Source of the DNA: Trichobilharzia regenti
Lineage: Eukaryota > Platyhelminthes > Trematoda > Strigeidida > Schistosomatidae
Direction of reading: 5' to 3'
Length of the DNA stretch: 64,000 bases
Assembly (NCBI GenBank): GCA_944472135.2
Contig: OX235262.1
Location: 84,232,903-84,296,902, forward strand
Both the position numbers and the translations under genes were made by a program. Under the pieces are notes generated by a model, which did not search any database, was not told where the DNA came from, and saw only the letters and a list, made by a program, of their open reading frames with translations. Of this stretch, positions 21,561 to 33,879 are shown piece after piece (position 1 is the first letter of the stretch; every line of letters begins with the position of its first letter).

Positions 21561-22272
21561 TATCAATTTAGTTTACAATAAGTTTGAGTTTAAATGCAGG
21601 ATAGTTTTAACAGACATAATGTCAGTCGACAGGAGACACCAAAATTTGTGAATAGTGCTCAGGAATTACCCTTATTTGGCTTAAACACAGAAGGTTCAAG
21701 TTTAAACAAAAGAAGGGTGCTTGGATGCTTCATTTTAATGGAATCCAAATTTGTATGAATTTGTTTGCGGGGATTTGAAGTCCAGGGTTTTAAATCTACT
21801 TTTTAGTGTTTTTCTAACTGAGTAGGAACGATGGATTAAGACAAAAACTGACATGGTTCCAACACCTCTTATTCTTCCATCATGAAGTGACAAAATAAAT
21901 ACAAATATGATACTCAGAGAAATGATGCATTCGTCAAGTCTGACAATCCGCACATGGTTTATTATCCCCACTAGTTCACCCACTTAATGATGTAAAAATT
22001 CCTCATTTTGAAGAACTAAGATCACAACACTGTGTATAAGCTAAGATTTGGTCTAAAGTTACTTAGATAAAGCTACTAACATCAAATGGTGGAGAGTCAA
22101 TGAAAACAGCATTGTTTAGTTCACTGGGAAATGCGAAAACTTGTATGGTAAAAAGTTCCCCATTCAATGATTAGCTTTCAGACAACGTCGGCAATTTGAT
22201 AGGTATATGTATACAATGCATCTGAGAGGTGGTTTGTATTTTAAACTCAATTATGCTCTACCGTCGGTAAAA
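21561..22272. other. Unassigned intergenic DNA
   Basis: A minus frame at 21983-21735 has no recognisable features. A block resembling PLE arms (CACTGGGAAATGCGAAAAC) is at about 22119. Confidence 0.35.
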
Positions 22273-22432
22273 TCATTTAAGTATTGGTTTCTAGGGATTT
22301 GGTTGATTGGTTACACGATTTCATCATGAGCTAACATTGGTTACAGAACCATTGAAAAATCTGGGAGTACTGGACATCTGTTTCGTCCTAGTTTGGGACT
22401 TTTTACGGTACGCACCCACCAGGTTCAAAATC
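22273..22432 (-). repeat. SINE family B, 3' half
   Basis: Minus strand ends in AAACCAATACTTAAATG. The ribozyme region keeps GTCCCAAACTAGGACGAAAC but has lost CTGANGA (reads TAAAAA). Confidence 0.65.
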
Positions 22433-22934
22433 ATTTCATTTCATTTTTGTAACAGTTACATTTACTATACTGGGCATGTTTTGATATCCACGAGTTCATT
22501 AGACCAAGATGCTATATGAGTCAACTTACATGTCGTTTCTATTGTGTACAACTGTGTCAGGTATGGGTAGTTTTATAACTAATGTATTGGTAGTACTCTG
22601 GGGATACTACTGATTGTTATAAGAATTTTGATATTCTTTGTAAAGGTTCATTTTAAAATGCCTGTTTAGTCTTTACCTATAAAAGCATACAGCTATCTAT
22701 GTCAGCCATATTGAAAGTGACTCTTTCTTTACGCCCTTATGAGCATGTAAACGTTTGTCTATGATAAAGGAGTAACTAGGCCAATAAACAGTGCAGCCTT
22801 ATCCAATTGGGTGAAAAATAATGTCAGAGTATTTACTCCAGTAAACTGAGTAGCCAACAGTTTTCCTAAAAGTATGCAATTATATTTCTAATCCATGAAC
22901 GAAGGTAATAGAAACAGTATGAATAAAATTAACC
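22433..22934. other. Unassigned intergenic DNA
   Basis: No gene or known repeat recognised. Confidence 0.35.
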
Positions 22935-23500
22935 TATGCCTCCTACAGGCGGAACAGACGAAGATGTCAAAGGCAGCGAGAATCGGAAAGACAAGATATG
23001 CCTGCATCAACCTGACACCAGTTTGGAAATCTTCCGCACTCAGCATAAGGAACAACACTAATGTCAAGTTGGTCTTTCTGTATGAGTGAGAAACTTCACT
23101 GGCATCTCATGAAAAGCATTTCCAACAGGTGGCTTCAGACTTTCATCAACAGCCGCCTACTTCGCTGACTATACTGAAGATCAAATGACCAGAAAGAGTT
23201 AGCAACAAGAAACAATGGGAAAAAACAAACTGAGAACCGATCTCTCAACATATATGTAGGGAAAAAGTGGAGATGGATCGCCATACACTGACGAGGCCAC
23301 CGAATGACATTGCGAATGGCCATCGCTTGAGGGAAATGCAAATGGGAAGTGACGATTGGATCGTTAGTGTGAGGGTAACATGCAGGAGATGTGGGAGTTT
23401 GTGTAATCGTGGATCCAGTTGAACAGAGCGGCAGAAAACAGAACAAAGTCGAGAAAGCCCTGTGTTCTACTCGAAACCCAAGATAATAATAATAATATAT
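22935..23500 (+). mobile_element. RTE LINE 3' fragment
   Basis: From CTACAGGCGGAACAGACGAAG through AARIGKTRYACINL-like coding to GTGTTCTACTCGAAACCC and (AAT)n. Frame broken several times. Confidence 0.7.
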
Positions 23501-23654
23501 AATGCCTCCCAGAACCACATTCAGCTTCTGTGTCTATTCTGGACTATTATTTTTTTTGATTACAGCTTGATATCACACTGTATTTTCGGTACAAGTATGG
23601 AATTTTCAGCATGCAATATCAGTAGTCCACATTTTGCAGGCCGACCATAGATAC

Positions 23655-23740
23655 CGGGTGTGCGTCGTCAGGGCATCGAACCCCGAACCTTGCGCATGGT
23701 CGGCGAGAGTCCTAACCACTGTGCCACCGACGCACAAGTC
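23655..23740 (-). repeat. SINE family A, head only
   Basis: Only the tRNA-like head: GTGCGTCGGTGGCACAGTGG, then GGGGTTCGATGCCC. The body is missing. Confidence 0.6.
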
Positions 23741-23959
23741 CTCACAAGCTTTATGATCTCATATTTTCATGTCTTATTATTTTCCTCTACACATCAATTA
23801 TCTTCTCTTTGGCCTTTATAGTACTTTTTACTAAATACGTAGTTTACAGTATTATTATTTTTCGTCCTTTAAACTTAATTCTTAATAGTTTATTATATCC
23901 GTAGTACCTCACACTCCACTGGTTGAGTATTATCTTCAAGCCTATATTCTTTTTTTTTT

Positions 23960-24800
23960 ACAGATCTTAAGAACGTCTTAGTTCACTTTGTTGTCTCAAC
24001 TGACTATTCATTCTCCATGTATTAAAATCACTGCCGAAATGAACTAACTTCCTGTCAGGACGACAGAGAAAGAGAAATGCATATGATATGACATACACAA
24101 TAAACACTTCAAAAACCAAATGATAACTAGTGAATCTATTGAACCTTAGCATTCTGAGGATCCTAACCAAACATTCTATAGCTCCCTTCATGTTTCTAAT
24201 CAGTAGCCAGTAGCTTTGTGGATCGGTTCCACTTTTGAATCTGACCTCCTCTACATTTTTCCCAGTTCAATTCTTGACCAGCTAACACTGCTGAAAGAAG
24301 ACAACTTTTCAACATGGGCAGCACATATGATAGATGAGTTAAATGGCAAAGCTTCATAACCTCATCTACCAACCAGCTTTTCTTACCCAATAGTCTACAC
24401 CTAATCATATTACTTATTTACTAAGTTCTTTCATCTAACAGGGGACAAAGATTAATAATGCACTTTTATTCAAGTATTGGTTTGTAGGGATTTGGTTGAT
24501 TGGTTACAGGATTTCATCATGAGCTGATATTAGTTAGAGAAGCATTCGCTTTGCATTTGCTTGATAAATTTTAATTTAATTTTTTGTCATCTACTTTCAG
24601 CTGCCATGACTCTCAGTTGTAGAAGAGAACGATCTCCTGTACACCATCAACATCTGATAAGGGGAACCCTTAACTTCAGACGTACTCAGCTCTTTGCTCA
24701 GGGCATACAGAAGTTTGTGAATGTTATCAGCATCTTTGTTTAAAAGGAGTACATCTGTCGTCTGCGTACGTCTAGTTGGAGGTAATCGGCAGGAAGCCAC
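23960..24800 (-). mobile_element. Old RTE reverse-transcriptase remnant
   Basis: Minus pieces align by eye to the intact frame at 62561-61125. DVLLLNKDADNIHKLLYALS (24740 region) resembles DIVLLGEDADKMQSLLNTLS there. RLLGKKSWLVDEVMKLCHLT (24400 region) resembles RVLGKEGKSIDEAIKLHRLR. It is heavily decayed and interrupted by a SINE B end at 24474-24546. Confidence 0.55.
24474..24546 (-). repeat. SINE family B, 3' end only
   Basis: The minus strand shows CATGATGAAATCCTG, then CCAATCAACCAAATCCC and the CAATACTTGAA end, lying within the RTE remnant. Confidence 0.55.
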
Positions 24801-24809
24801 ATCTGACCT

Positions 24810-25237
24810 AGGTTTCGTGCTAGTTGCCGCTCACTGAGTCAGCAAGGCGTATCTGCAACCTCGAAGGAACTCCTTTCCCTGAACCCACGTCACCCAGTGC
24901 TGCAGTCATAGATGTTACCACTGAGCTATTCGAGATGGTGATCGGGATCCTGTAGGACTGTATTGGATACTTTGGTTGGACACTAGCAACTAGTGTGATG
25001 TGTCTAATCCTTTGTTTGGTACAGACTGCTGCTGCAGATACGCTTTACTGACGAATGCCAACTAGCACAAAACCCAGGTGGAAGGCTTCCTACCGATTGC
25101 CTTCAACCATTTAATATCATTAAATCATTGTGCACCGTGATGGTGAGTTACCTAGAATGGTGGCCATATTGCAAACCTGACTGATAGGGTTCAGTCTGCA
25201 CCAAAGAAAGGATTGGACACGTCCCACTAGTTACTAG
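24810..25237 (-). repeat. SINE family D with inverted arms
   Basis: A tRNA-like head (minus; GAGCTCAGTGGTAACATC, then GCACTGGGTGACGTGGGTTC). 24988-25033 and 25191-25237 are inverted copies containing GTCTAATCCTTTGTTTGG, so the unit folds back on itself. Confidence 0.5.
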
Positions 25238-26106
25238 TGTCCAATCAAAATACACAGAACCCTGAAAGACAACCATTGTTGTCAATGCGTTGGCTTAATA
25301 ATTTATAAGGCATTGGTTGCGCTACTGACTAGCTACACTACGTGGTTTGCAAGTACTGATGACTCAGTTTTGTGGTAATGTGTTCGAATGTGCAGTATCT
25401 TTGACTAGAATGGAATAGCAAGATTATCGATGCAAAAGAATTTAGAACCTATCTGTCTAATGTTGCCGAACAAGCGACTCAAAGTTCGTGCATATTAAAA
25501 GCACAAGAAAGGAGCACAGAAATGGTATTTGAACTTGCCTGAATGGTTATCCGTTAAAACAAAACCTTAAACACTGAAAGGTGCACTACAGGTGCATGGA
25601 CATCCTTAATATGCTTTACTGACTAACTCAGGCTTTCTAATTGAAGATTAAAACTATCTGCTAGGGAGACTATATCTGAGCGATTTAATTTCTCAGTAGT
25701 CTGAGTAGTTTCCCGATGAATATCATCCTTTGATTCGTCTGAAACGTAGTCAGTAGGTGTGCTTGCGCAGACTTTGAGAAGACACTGACTAGCATCATGA
25801 TTTTTCTTGACTTATAAATGTCTACTTCTCACTCAGCGCTCAATTATTTTGCAACTATCCGGTCAAATCTTGATCACAGTTCATATGAATGGTGTTAACA
25901 AACGTTTGTTAAAAATGAGATCTTCAAAATCTCATAAACTAAGTGTATTTACCACTCATCTACCTTCCCGTAAGTAAAGTAGTATTATGCATAAAAAGAA
26001 GATAGGAAGACGGCAGTAACAATTCATCAAGAAATAGGTAATGTGTGAAATGAATGGCGGGGAGTCATGTGAAAAAGAAATATATCAATAACTCGAAATA
26101 GTATGT
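25238..26106. other. Unassigned intergenic DNA
   Basis: No gene or recognisable repeat beyond weak tRNA-like spots. Confidence 0.3.
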
Positions 26107-28361
26107 TATTCATTATAGTGAAGGTTTTTGTATTTCCCAATGAATGAAAAACCAAACGATTTCGTTTTTACTGACGTTTCGCTATTTAATGCTGCCAATA
26201 GTTTTATCAAAGTATTTACAAAATATCAGCATATATATGTAACAATGAGTCAAGGGGTGAGAAAATAGACTTAAGTCAAGTTAAAGAGACACATAGAAAG
26301 TATAAATAACAATGAAGATCACTAACTTTCTATAGTTTGGTTTGTAAGGATTAGTTATGTTTTACGAGTTGATCACGGATTGATATCAGTTAGAGAAGCA
26401 TTGAAAACCAGGGAGTACTGGACAGCTGCTGTTTCATCCTAGTTTGGGAATCATCGAGGTTGCCTTGTAACCGGAAGGTCCCGGGTTCGAATCCCAGGGG
26501 GTGCGTACTGGCGATGATTCCCAAACTAGGATGAAACAGCAGCTGTCCAGTACTCCCTGGTTTTCAACGGTTCTCTAACTGATATCAATCCGTGATCAAC
26601 TCGTAGAAGATCACTCAACCAAGTAACAAAGTTAATAGTACATCTCTTATTATATCAAAATAAAGTTTACCAACTTGATCATCGTTCGTTAATCTGAGGT
26701 AGATTTTTGTTGTCAAGTTGGTCAATTGGTAAAGATAACAAAATCAAGTGTAGATTGCTGGATTTGATCAGTGTGTAAAATTATAAAAGTAATGTGTTTT
26801 TACATAGTGAACTTGCTTATCACATTCGTGTTGATTTTGTCATTTCGTGGGGGAGGGAGGTGTTGTAATCATGCCAGATTCTGTTTTAGTCCATCATTCC
26901 TATTCAGATAATTTGGATTCCATTTATTATTAATTTTGTCTGGTATTAGACGTTCTTTATGATTTCTGAAGTTTTTGTGGATTATTTCAATATTGTAAAA
27001 ATTAATTTCGTGACCTGATTCTATAGCGTGTAGATCCATGGCTGATGATTTTTGAAGCTTTTCTAGCTCAACTGGATTTCTTGGTGGTTGAACAGATGTT
27101 CTACGGTGTTCATTTCTTCTGGTCTCGATTTCTCGCTATGTCTTTCCAATGTATATCGCATCAAATTCCAAGTATTTTATTTTATAGACACAATTAGATT
27201 GAGAATCCTTGGGATTTCGTCTTTTATATGGACAGGATTGCTTTGTAGTGTGTCTGATATTTTGAAGAAAACTGTAATGTCGAGCTGACTGAGTACTCTT
27301 CTGATATCGTCTGATAACTCTGCTCCATATGGAATGATAACTGTTGAGGCCTATGTCTCCAGAATGCTCTTTTGACCATGCTTAATGTCGGTGTTGATTT
27401 TGCTGGTGGAGTTCCCTGAAGACTTATTTTTCATGGGAGTTTCAGTATTGTTCCCTATTTCTTCTTGTTTATCCTTCTCATCCGTTCCCAAAATGTGTGG
27501 TCGTCTAAAAAGACTTGAAACAACTGAAATCTTTGCACTGATGGGGTGTGATGATTTGTAGTCTAAATATTTATTGGAGTGGGTTTTCTTTCTGAATATG
27601 GCATATACTAAGATGTCCGTTTTCCCTTCTCTTAACTAGGCAGTCTAGAAATGGTAGTTCACCAACGTCTGATTCTACTTCTGAGGTGAAATGGATTTTG
27701 GGAGGTACACAGTTTATTTTATGAAGTGTGTAGATCTCGTTTTGGTACTACAAAAGTATCATCTACATATCTTAACCATATTTTAGGAGTGAGTATGCTT
27801 GAAAAGATATTATTTTCGAATTTTTTCATGTAAAGATCGGCGACTATTGGGGAGACTGGTGAACCCATATCAACACCATTTATCTGTCTATTTAAACTCC
27901 CTTGTAAAATGTAAAATGATTACTTTTTAGACAGAATTTCAAGCTCTTAATTATTTCACTGGTGTCCAGTGGACATCTTTGTGATAGCTTTGTATCTGAT
28001 TATAGTAGACTGGAAATGATATCAAGACTTTCGGTAATAGGGAAACTAGTATATAATGAGTTAATATCATAGCTTACCATGATGTCTTCTTTATCAATTT
28101 CTCGGTGATCTATTTGGGATTTAAAATCATATGAGTTTCTTACAATATTTTGAGTGTCCTTTTGTAGTGGTTGTAGTACCGAATCTGTTTTCTCACCCTT
28201 TAACTCTTTGTTATATATATGCTGAGATTTTATAAATTCCGGTTTAATAATACTTTGACAAAGCTATTGGCACCATTAAACAGAGAAACGTCAGTAAAAA
28301 CAACGATGTCGTTTTGTTTTTCACTCACTGGGAAATACAAAAACCTTTATTATAATGAATA
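26107..28361 (-). mobile_element. Penelope-like element with about 165-bp inverted arms
   Basis: Arms 26107-26267 and 28189-28361 are inverted copies. Between them the minus strand encodes a broken PLE. Around 27900-27760 are MGSPVSPIVADLYM and WLRYVDDTFVV (catalytic YVDD), and about 27690 ELPFLDCLVKRRENG. About 27180-27080 holds a GIY-YIG part with LEFDAIYIGKT and ETRRNEH, then AIESGHEINF. Several frameshifts and stops. A SINE B palindrome sits inside at 26363-26605. Confidence 0.8.
26363..26605. repeat. Palindromic SINE B, two 94-bp arms
   Basis: 26363-26456 and 26512-26605 are reverse complements of exactly equal length with two adjacent-region mismatches (AGCA versus ACCG context). The 55-bp spacer holds the tRNA-Thr-like part with CTTGTAACCGG and B box GGGTTCGAATCCC. 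Both arms contain the hammerhead 3' half, GGATGAAACAGCAGCTGTCC, with a changed core (GCGATGA). Confidence 0.92.
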
Positions 28362-28779
28362 TCATGTACCCAATGCCCAAATGTTTCCAAACAGCCAAAA
28401 GTGAACTTGGTTTGGACATATATATTATGTTATTGTCGAAGTTCAGGAAACATTTAACAAAATGGTTGAAAGTTATCAGAATATGGAATACTAACTATAA
28501 AGCATTGTGAAAAAAACTGTTTAGATAAAAATGATAAGAAGCATATAAATAGGAAGATAATATTTTGTCTAAGGACGACCAAGGGAAGAACATTGTCTGA
28601 AAATGCTCTTTCTGAATACATAGTATAAGCCTAGTTGACCATATTCTAACAGCCATGACTACGTTAACTTGCCTAGTTTACTAGTTCTTCAGTTTACTAG
28701 CCGGTCCTAAGCCCGGTAAAAGAGGGACAGTTGGGTGTATGACTAGCGACCATACCCAGGAAAATCAATCAGATCACTA
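28362..28779. other. Unassigned; possible RTE 5' leader at its end
   Basis: Positions 28680-28780 (GGTCCTAAGCCCGGTAAAAG) precede an RTE endonuclease start and may be its 5' untranslated leader. The rest is unassigned. Confidence 0.3.
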
Positions 28780-29145
28780 TAAATGAACTTCAAAGACGAG
28801 GAAAATATTAAAAAAAGCTTATTCTTCGCTTGAACTGGAGAGAAAAAATGACATGAGCTGATGAAAGCCTTCTGGAAGGCAGTCAGCAGATGTGTCTTCT
28901 CCCAATGAAAGCAAAAATAAGGATGGGGAGGTGGAATGCTCGTACAGTGTATGATGTTAGAAAAGCTACTAAAGTTGCTGAAGAAATAAGAAGATAAGAC
29001 ACAGAAGCGCTTGGAAGAGAGCAGGTAGAATAGATGTTGAATGGAGAGTCAATTATCTACTCCAGTCACACATATGACATACAATTCTGCTGTTGAAGCC
29101 CTATGTTCCACTCAGAACTCAAGGGAATAACAGCAACCACAACTG
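28780..29145 (+). mobile_element. RTE derivative: endonuclease head joined to 3' tail (second copy)
   Basis: AMKAKIRMGRWNARTVYDVR-like coding (about 28908) opens the endonuclease and runs to SIIYSSHT. It then jumps at about 29090 to GAAGCCCTATGTTCCACTC, the 3' tail. Same architecture as 18040-18545 but a different junction. Confidence 0.65.
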
Positions 29146-29934
29146 TGTGAAGCAGATACAGACAGACTGTCAGTGATAATGTGTTTGGTATACGCAATGC
29201 AACCCTTAAGGTTATATATTAGCTTCTGTGTGATACTTTGTGTCTGACAGCTATGATTATGCGCAGCTTTTTATAGATTTAATTTCAACCATTCTGAACT
29301 AGGTAACCAAACGTTCTCGAATTTATCAAATAACCTTTGAAGCTGATCTACAAGGACGGTAAAACTTGACTGATTCCGTTGTTTGAGGTGACTGAATGCT
29401 TTTCATTTTGTAAATAGAATTTGACTTAACTTTTTGGGTAACAACCACACTTAGGGTTAGGAATTATTATTTACTTCTGCTTGAATTTCAGTGATCTCCA
29501 AGCCATGTAGCAACGCAAATGATCAAGAAAACTGATAATTTATAGCCTACCCGTTACAGGTGATCAGTTTTATGGAAAGAATGAAATTCTAAACAAAATT
29601 TATAGATACCATCTATTCAAAAAATATATGAAATTAGTCAATCACAGGTGTTCGAAACGACAGTTATTTCCCAGACTTTCTGCCTACAAATAACTGAAGG
29701 TATTATTGACTTAGAAAATCAATCATACACTTACCAGATTATTTAAAATAGACCCCCAGTAGCAGTTTCCTAAACACTGAAAGAAAAAATTACAAACATT
29801 GTATATCCTTAGAATAGAGAATCGCCGTATTTTAGGTAAACGCTTAGTTCAAAATTGCAGCATGTCTACTATCTTCTTAATTAGGAACACAATATTCAGC
29901 GAAGAGGCTCTTTTCAACGAATTTATCATCAAGC
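29146..29934. other. Unassigned intergenic DNA
   Basis: No gene or known repeat recognised. Confidence 0.35.
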
Positions 29935-30895
29935 TGTACAATCTGAAGTGACCTTCATGACAAGCCAAGTTTCTGATCCGTATAATAGCACTGACTTTAC
30001 ACTGGAGTTGAAAATCCAAATCTTATTTTTGATGATGAGTGCTGTTGACCTCCACAAAGACTCGAAAGTGATGGAAGCTCGCCTTGCTTTCCCGATCCTC
30101 GCCTTGATATCCTAATCAGTTCCGTCCGCCTGTAATTGGAACGATGCTTCCCAGGTAGGTCGGTAGGTAAAGGAGCTTGCTTCTTTCACACTTCTCCTAA
30201 TTATGCTGGTTGTTATCTGTTGTCATTGCGGTTGCTGTTGACCAGGAATCTTCTGTTTTCTGTGTGTTCACCTGAAGGCCTATCTTCCCTGGATGCTTCT
30301 TCTGCCGGTTTGTCGCTTTTCCCTTGCCTGTCTTCCACTTTGTGAGAAATCGGGCATATATCATCAACGAAGATTAGATCCTCCAAGTTTTTGTGTGGAT
30401 CCATTTTATGCCTATTTCCTCGTCACCCTACCCGCTGTCTGTCGCATCATCCAGTCTACCGAAATAAGGAAAATCATTGGAGATAGTAGGCACTCAGCCT
30501 TGTATTAATCCCGTCTTCACTTCTGAGGATTCCGTGAGTTTCCTGTTGTGGATTACTTGACATTCAGCATTGTCGGACAACTGTTGGATGAGATGTTTAA
30601 TTGTCGGTGGCACCCCGTTGTAGCGAAGTAGTTACCAAATCACCTCCCTATCGACGCTGTCGAAGGCCTTTTCAAAGTCTATGAACTTGAGATAGAGAGG
30701 TGACTACCATTTCAAGCTTTGTTCAGTCATGATCCGTAGTGTGGCGATTTGATGAATACATGACTTGTTTCTCCTGAATCCAGCCTGTTACGTTCGAAGT
30801 TTTTCATCCAGGGGGTGTTTGATTCTCTCCAGGACGATGTGGTTTAGTACTTTACTTGGGATGGACAGGAACATAATGCCGCGAAATAGTATTAA
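29935..30895 (-). mobile_element. RTE (SR2-like) reverse-transcriptase fragment
   Basis: Minus strand, from ERIKHPLDEKLRT (about 30830) through FIDFEKAFDSVDR (about 30690), LEDLIFVDDICPISHKVEDR (30404-30340) and EEASREDRPSGEHTENR to KIRFGFSTPV-like coding near 30020. The CAGCAAC run is retained. Frame broken; no 3' tail. Confidence 0.75.
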
Positions 30896-31194
30896 ATGCA
30901 ATTAAAATATTTGTGATTATAATTACAGTTAAATGTCAAGTAGCAGAACAATTTATGTCATATATAAAATAATACTTAAGGTGTATAGATATTGGAAAAA
31001 GATGCATAATTATATGATTAGTAGGTGAATATAAAATGTAACACAATATTGTGTGGAATTTGATACGATAAAATTCAATACTGTTAAAAAATTTGGATTT
31101 AGAATGACAGGGGAGACAAGCGGAAACAATTCAGAATGAGAATAATATTAATAGTAATAATAATCGTGGTAATGACGGGAAGGTACATAGATTA
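30896..31194. other. Unassigned, short (AAAT)n at end
   Basis: AT-rich, with AAATAAATAAATAAATG at 31206-31222 marking the neighbouring element's edge. Confidence 0.35.
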
Positions 31195-33300
31195 ACTCAA
31201 TAAACTAAATAAATAAATAAATGTCTATCCCTCTACGGCCAAGGCAGAAGCAGAGATTGTACATACTTCTTTTGTACACAAAGGTCTGGCTTAAAGTCAT
31301 GAATGGCCAAGGCATCTGCTATCTTTAGAAGTCTACAACGAAGAAAATACGGTAAGTTAGCATGGATTCAGTAGATGATCTTGAAATCATGGTCAGGGTT
31401 GGCAGAGTGACGGGAGTCGATCACGTGTTCTAGAATAGGGCTTCTCACACACTTCCTTTCTCCCTAGTAAAACCATGTTGTAATATGTCCTCGTATCCGT
31501 GTGGAAAGCGTCCTCTGGCCACGACCAATGTACCTTGATCCACAAGAACTGACAGATGCATATGGAGGTGGTCAGACGGAGGGGGGCTTATCTTTTGCAA
31601 AGATCGAGAACAACTTGCTGCTGGTGAACGTCATTTGTAATTTTGCTGCTCAGAACGTCTTACTAACTGCTTTAGAGAGACGGTTTTTGAGCATATCTGA
31701 AGCTTGATCACCTTTGAATTCCTAGTTCGTGGATAAGATTTTCTTTGGAACTGAATTGGTGACTAGTTTAGACTGCTTATCTTTCGTGTTACTCTCGATA
31801 AATTCGTTCAGATAATAGTTTTCTGCCAGCGTGATGTTTAGCAAATCAAGTTCTGAGTCAGCGCAGTCCGAACTACAATTGTTTCTCATCCTAAGGCACA
31901 GCGAATGAATTCAGTTACTTTTCTTGGAGACAGGCACCCAACTATAAAAATTATTCAGTTCTCTGTTCCATGTACGTTTCCGGTAAATGGATCTTTTGAG
32001 GGAGCCGTCAATGCATCTACTAAGGTCTACATCAAGAAAGGGAAGGCTTAGTTCGGATTCTCTTTCTGTGGTGAATTGCAAAGGAGGATGGCAGTTGTTA
32101 AATGCAAACGAGACATCATCAAGAATTACGTTATCATCGCAGATAACGGAATTGTCGTCGAAATGACTGATAGTTTGACTAAGTTGAGAGTTTTCAGGCT
32201 TTGCCATAAAACAATTAGCCAGCAAATGACCAAGTAGTGATCCCATCGCAATGCCATCTCTCTGTCTAAAAGTCTCATTAGTGAAGGTGAACTGAACACT
32301 CAACGTGCATTTCAATAAAAGTTCTTTGAGGTGGATTTTCGGCAACACTATTTCTAAACTGTGTGTATCAATATAATCACATATAAAGCAAACAGTTTCC
32401 ATGAGAGTTACATTGGTAAATAGAGAAGTCACATCTAGTGAGAACATGACTTTGTCTGAGACATTAAAATCTTTAAAACTCTCAACAAATCTAAACGTAT
32501 CATCAATGGGAAACTTAGATACTTGCCTTCGAAATGACTCCAGTATTTTAGCTATCCATTGATCCATTCCGTGATAAGGAGAACCCTCCATATCGAGAAT
32601 TGGACGGAGGGGTAATCCTGTCTTGTGACTTTTCGGTAGCCCATACAAACGTGGTATTATGGCGCCTACCGGTCCGATGCGTTTATATATATCTGACGAG
32701 ATTACTGATTTATTCCTCAGGTTAAAACATCAGTCACTTGATTTTCAATTAGATGTGACTCGTTCTTTTGCCATTGGGTTTAGTGAGTTTCATTACGTCA
32801 CAAAGGATCACTGAGTTTCTATAATTTTAATCTTGGCGATTCATAACTACAACACCTCCACCTTTGTCTGGATGGCATATAATGATGTCATTATCCCTCT
32901 TCTAGTTCTTTAACTTGGTCTACATGCTCTTTGGTCAGATGACTATTCAAGCCAGGTTTTGAACTAGTAAACTAATAACAGCAATCAAGAACTGTGGATG
33001 TGAAGTGTTGGAACTGCTGGGGTGATATAGGTATGAGATCGTTGGTCTGGTTAATTAGATTTTCGAATTGCACTTGAGTGTGTCCAATCTGTTGACTTTG
33101 GACGCACTGTTACAGAACTTAGGGCCCAGTGATGGTTGAGCTTGTAGTTGAGTTTCACAAGAAGTGACGGAAGAGTAACTGAATACATATTTATTGGAAT
33201 TAGTCGGAAATCTCTTTTTTCAGCTACTACCTGCTTGAAACTGTCAAGATGTTTGAGTTGTTTTTGGGCTATCTTCTTAATTAACAACTTGAATACGATT
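31195..33300 (-). mobile_element. Penelope-like element, different family
   Basis: Minus frame 32648-31911 is a PLE reverse transcriptase: YGLPKSHKTGLPLRPILDM, VMFSLDVTSLFTNV and GIAMGSLLGHLLANCFM. The YVDD box has decayed to a stretch with CDDN. Frame 33287-33051 is upstream coding, and 31750-31260 a worn C-terminal part. Divergent from the Cercyon-type at 7893 and from 26107. Confidence 0.8.
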
Positions 33301-33879
33301 GTCTTTCTCTTACCTTAATCCCTGATACTCTTGTATAATGTTAACTTAGTGTATTCTGCCGGAGACTTAAATAATCATAACTCTATGTTTGAAAAATAGT
33401 TTACTAAGCAACGAATAATATCCAAGTAATGTTTGTAATGCCTTTAACCAGTCTGAATAAGCTCTAGAAGATTATAATTTTTATACTGAGAAACAACTTA
33501 AAATACAAAGTCTGAGTTATTTGACACATTAGTGGCATACAGATGCATGAATCTACTCCATGATTTTTTATGGATAACTTAGTCAGATGAAGGTTATAAT
33601 GCGATTAGTTGGACAGTTATTGAGTTTAAATTCTTCACTAGATAAACCAAGTTTCAATTTTCAAAGAAGATACTACCTCTGTCATAAGTGACTGGTACAA
33701 CTAAATTCGTTCCTAGAATAAATTATCTGCATTTAACTGATATGAACACTAGGGGTTTTAAGAAACTATCCCAAAAGCAAAGAATGATACTTCGCCTAAA
33801 TATATACCTAACCGAAGTTTTGAATCCAACATATTCAATCCTTTAAGCCTATGACAACAAAGAACAGCAAATTTGTGTC
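33301..33879. other. Unassigned intergenic DNA
   Basis: No gene or known repeat recognised. Confidence 0.35.

Noticed and set aside
21735..21983. 82-codon minus frame
   Set aside because: No domain or splice context; surrounded by repeats.
26461..26500. tRNA-Thr gene (CTTGTAA with a B box)
   Set aside because: Only part of a tRNA, shared by all SINE B copies.
31501..31707. 68-codon plus frame
   Set aside because: Opposite strand of the PLE C-terminal region.
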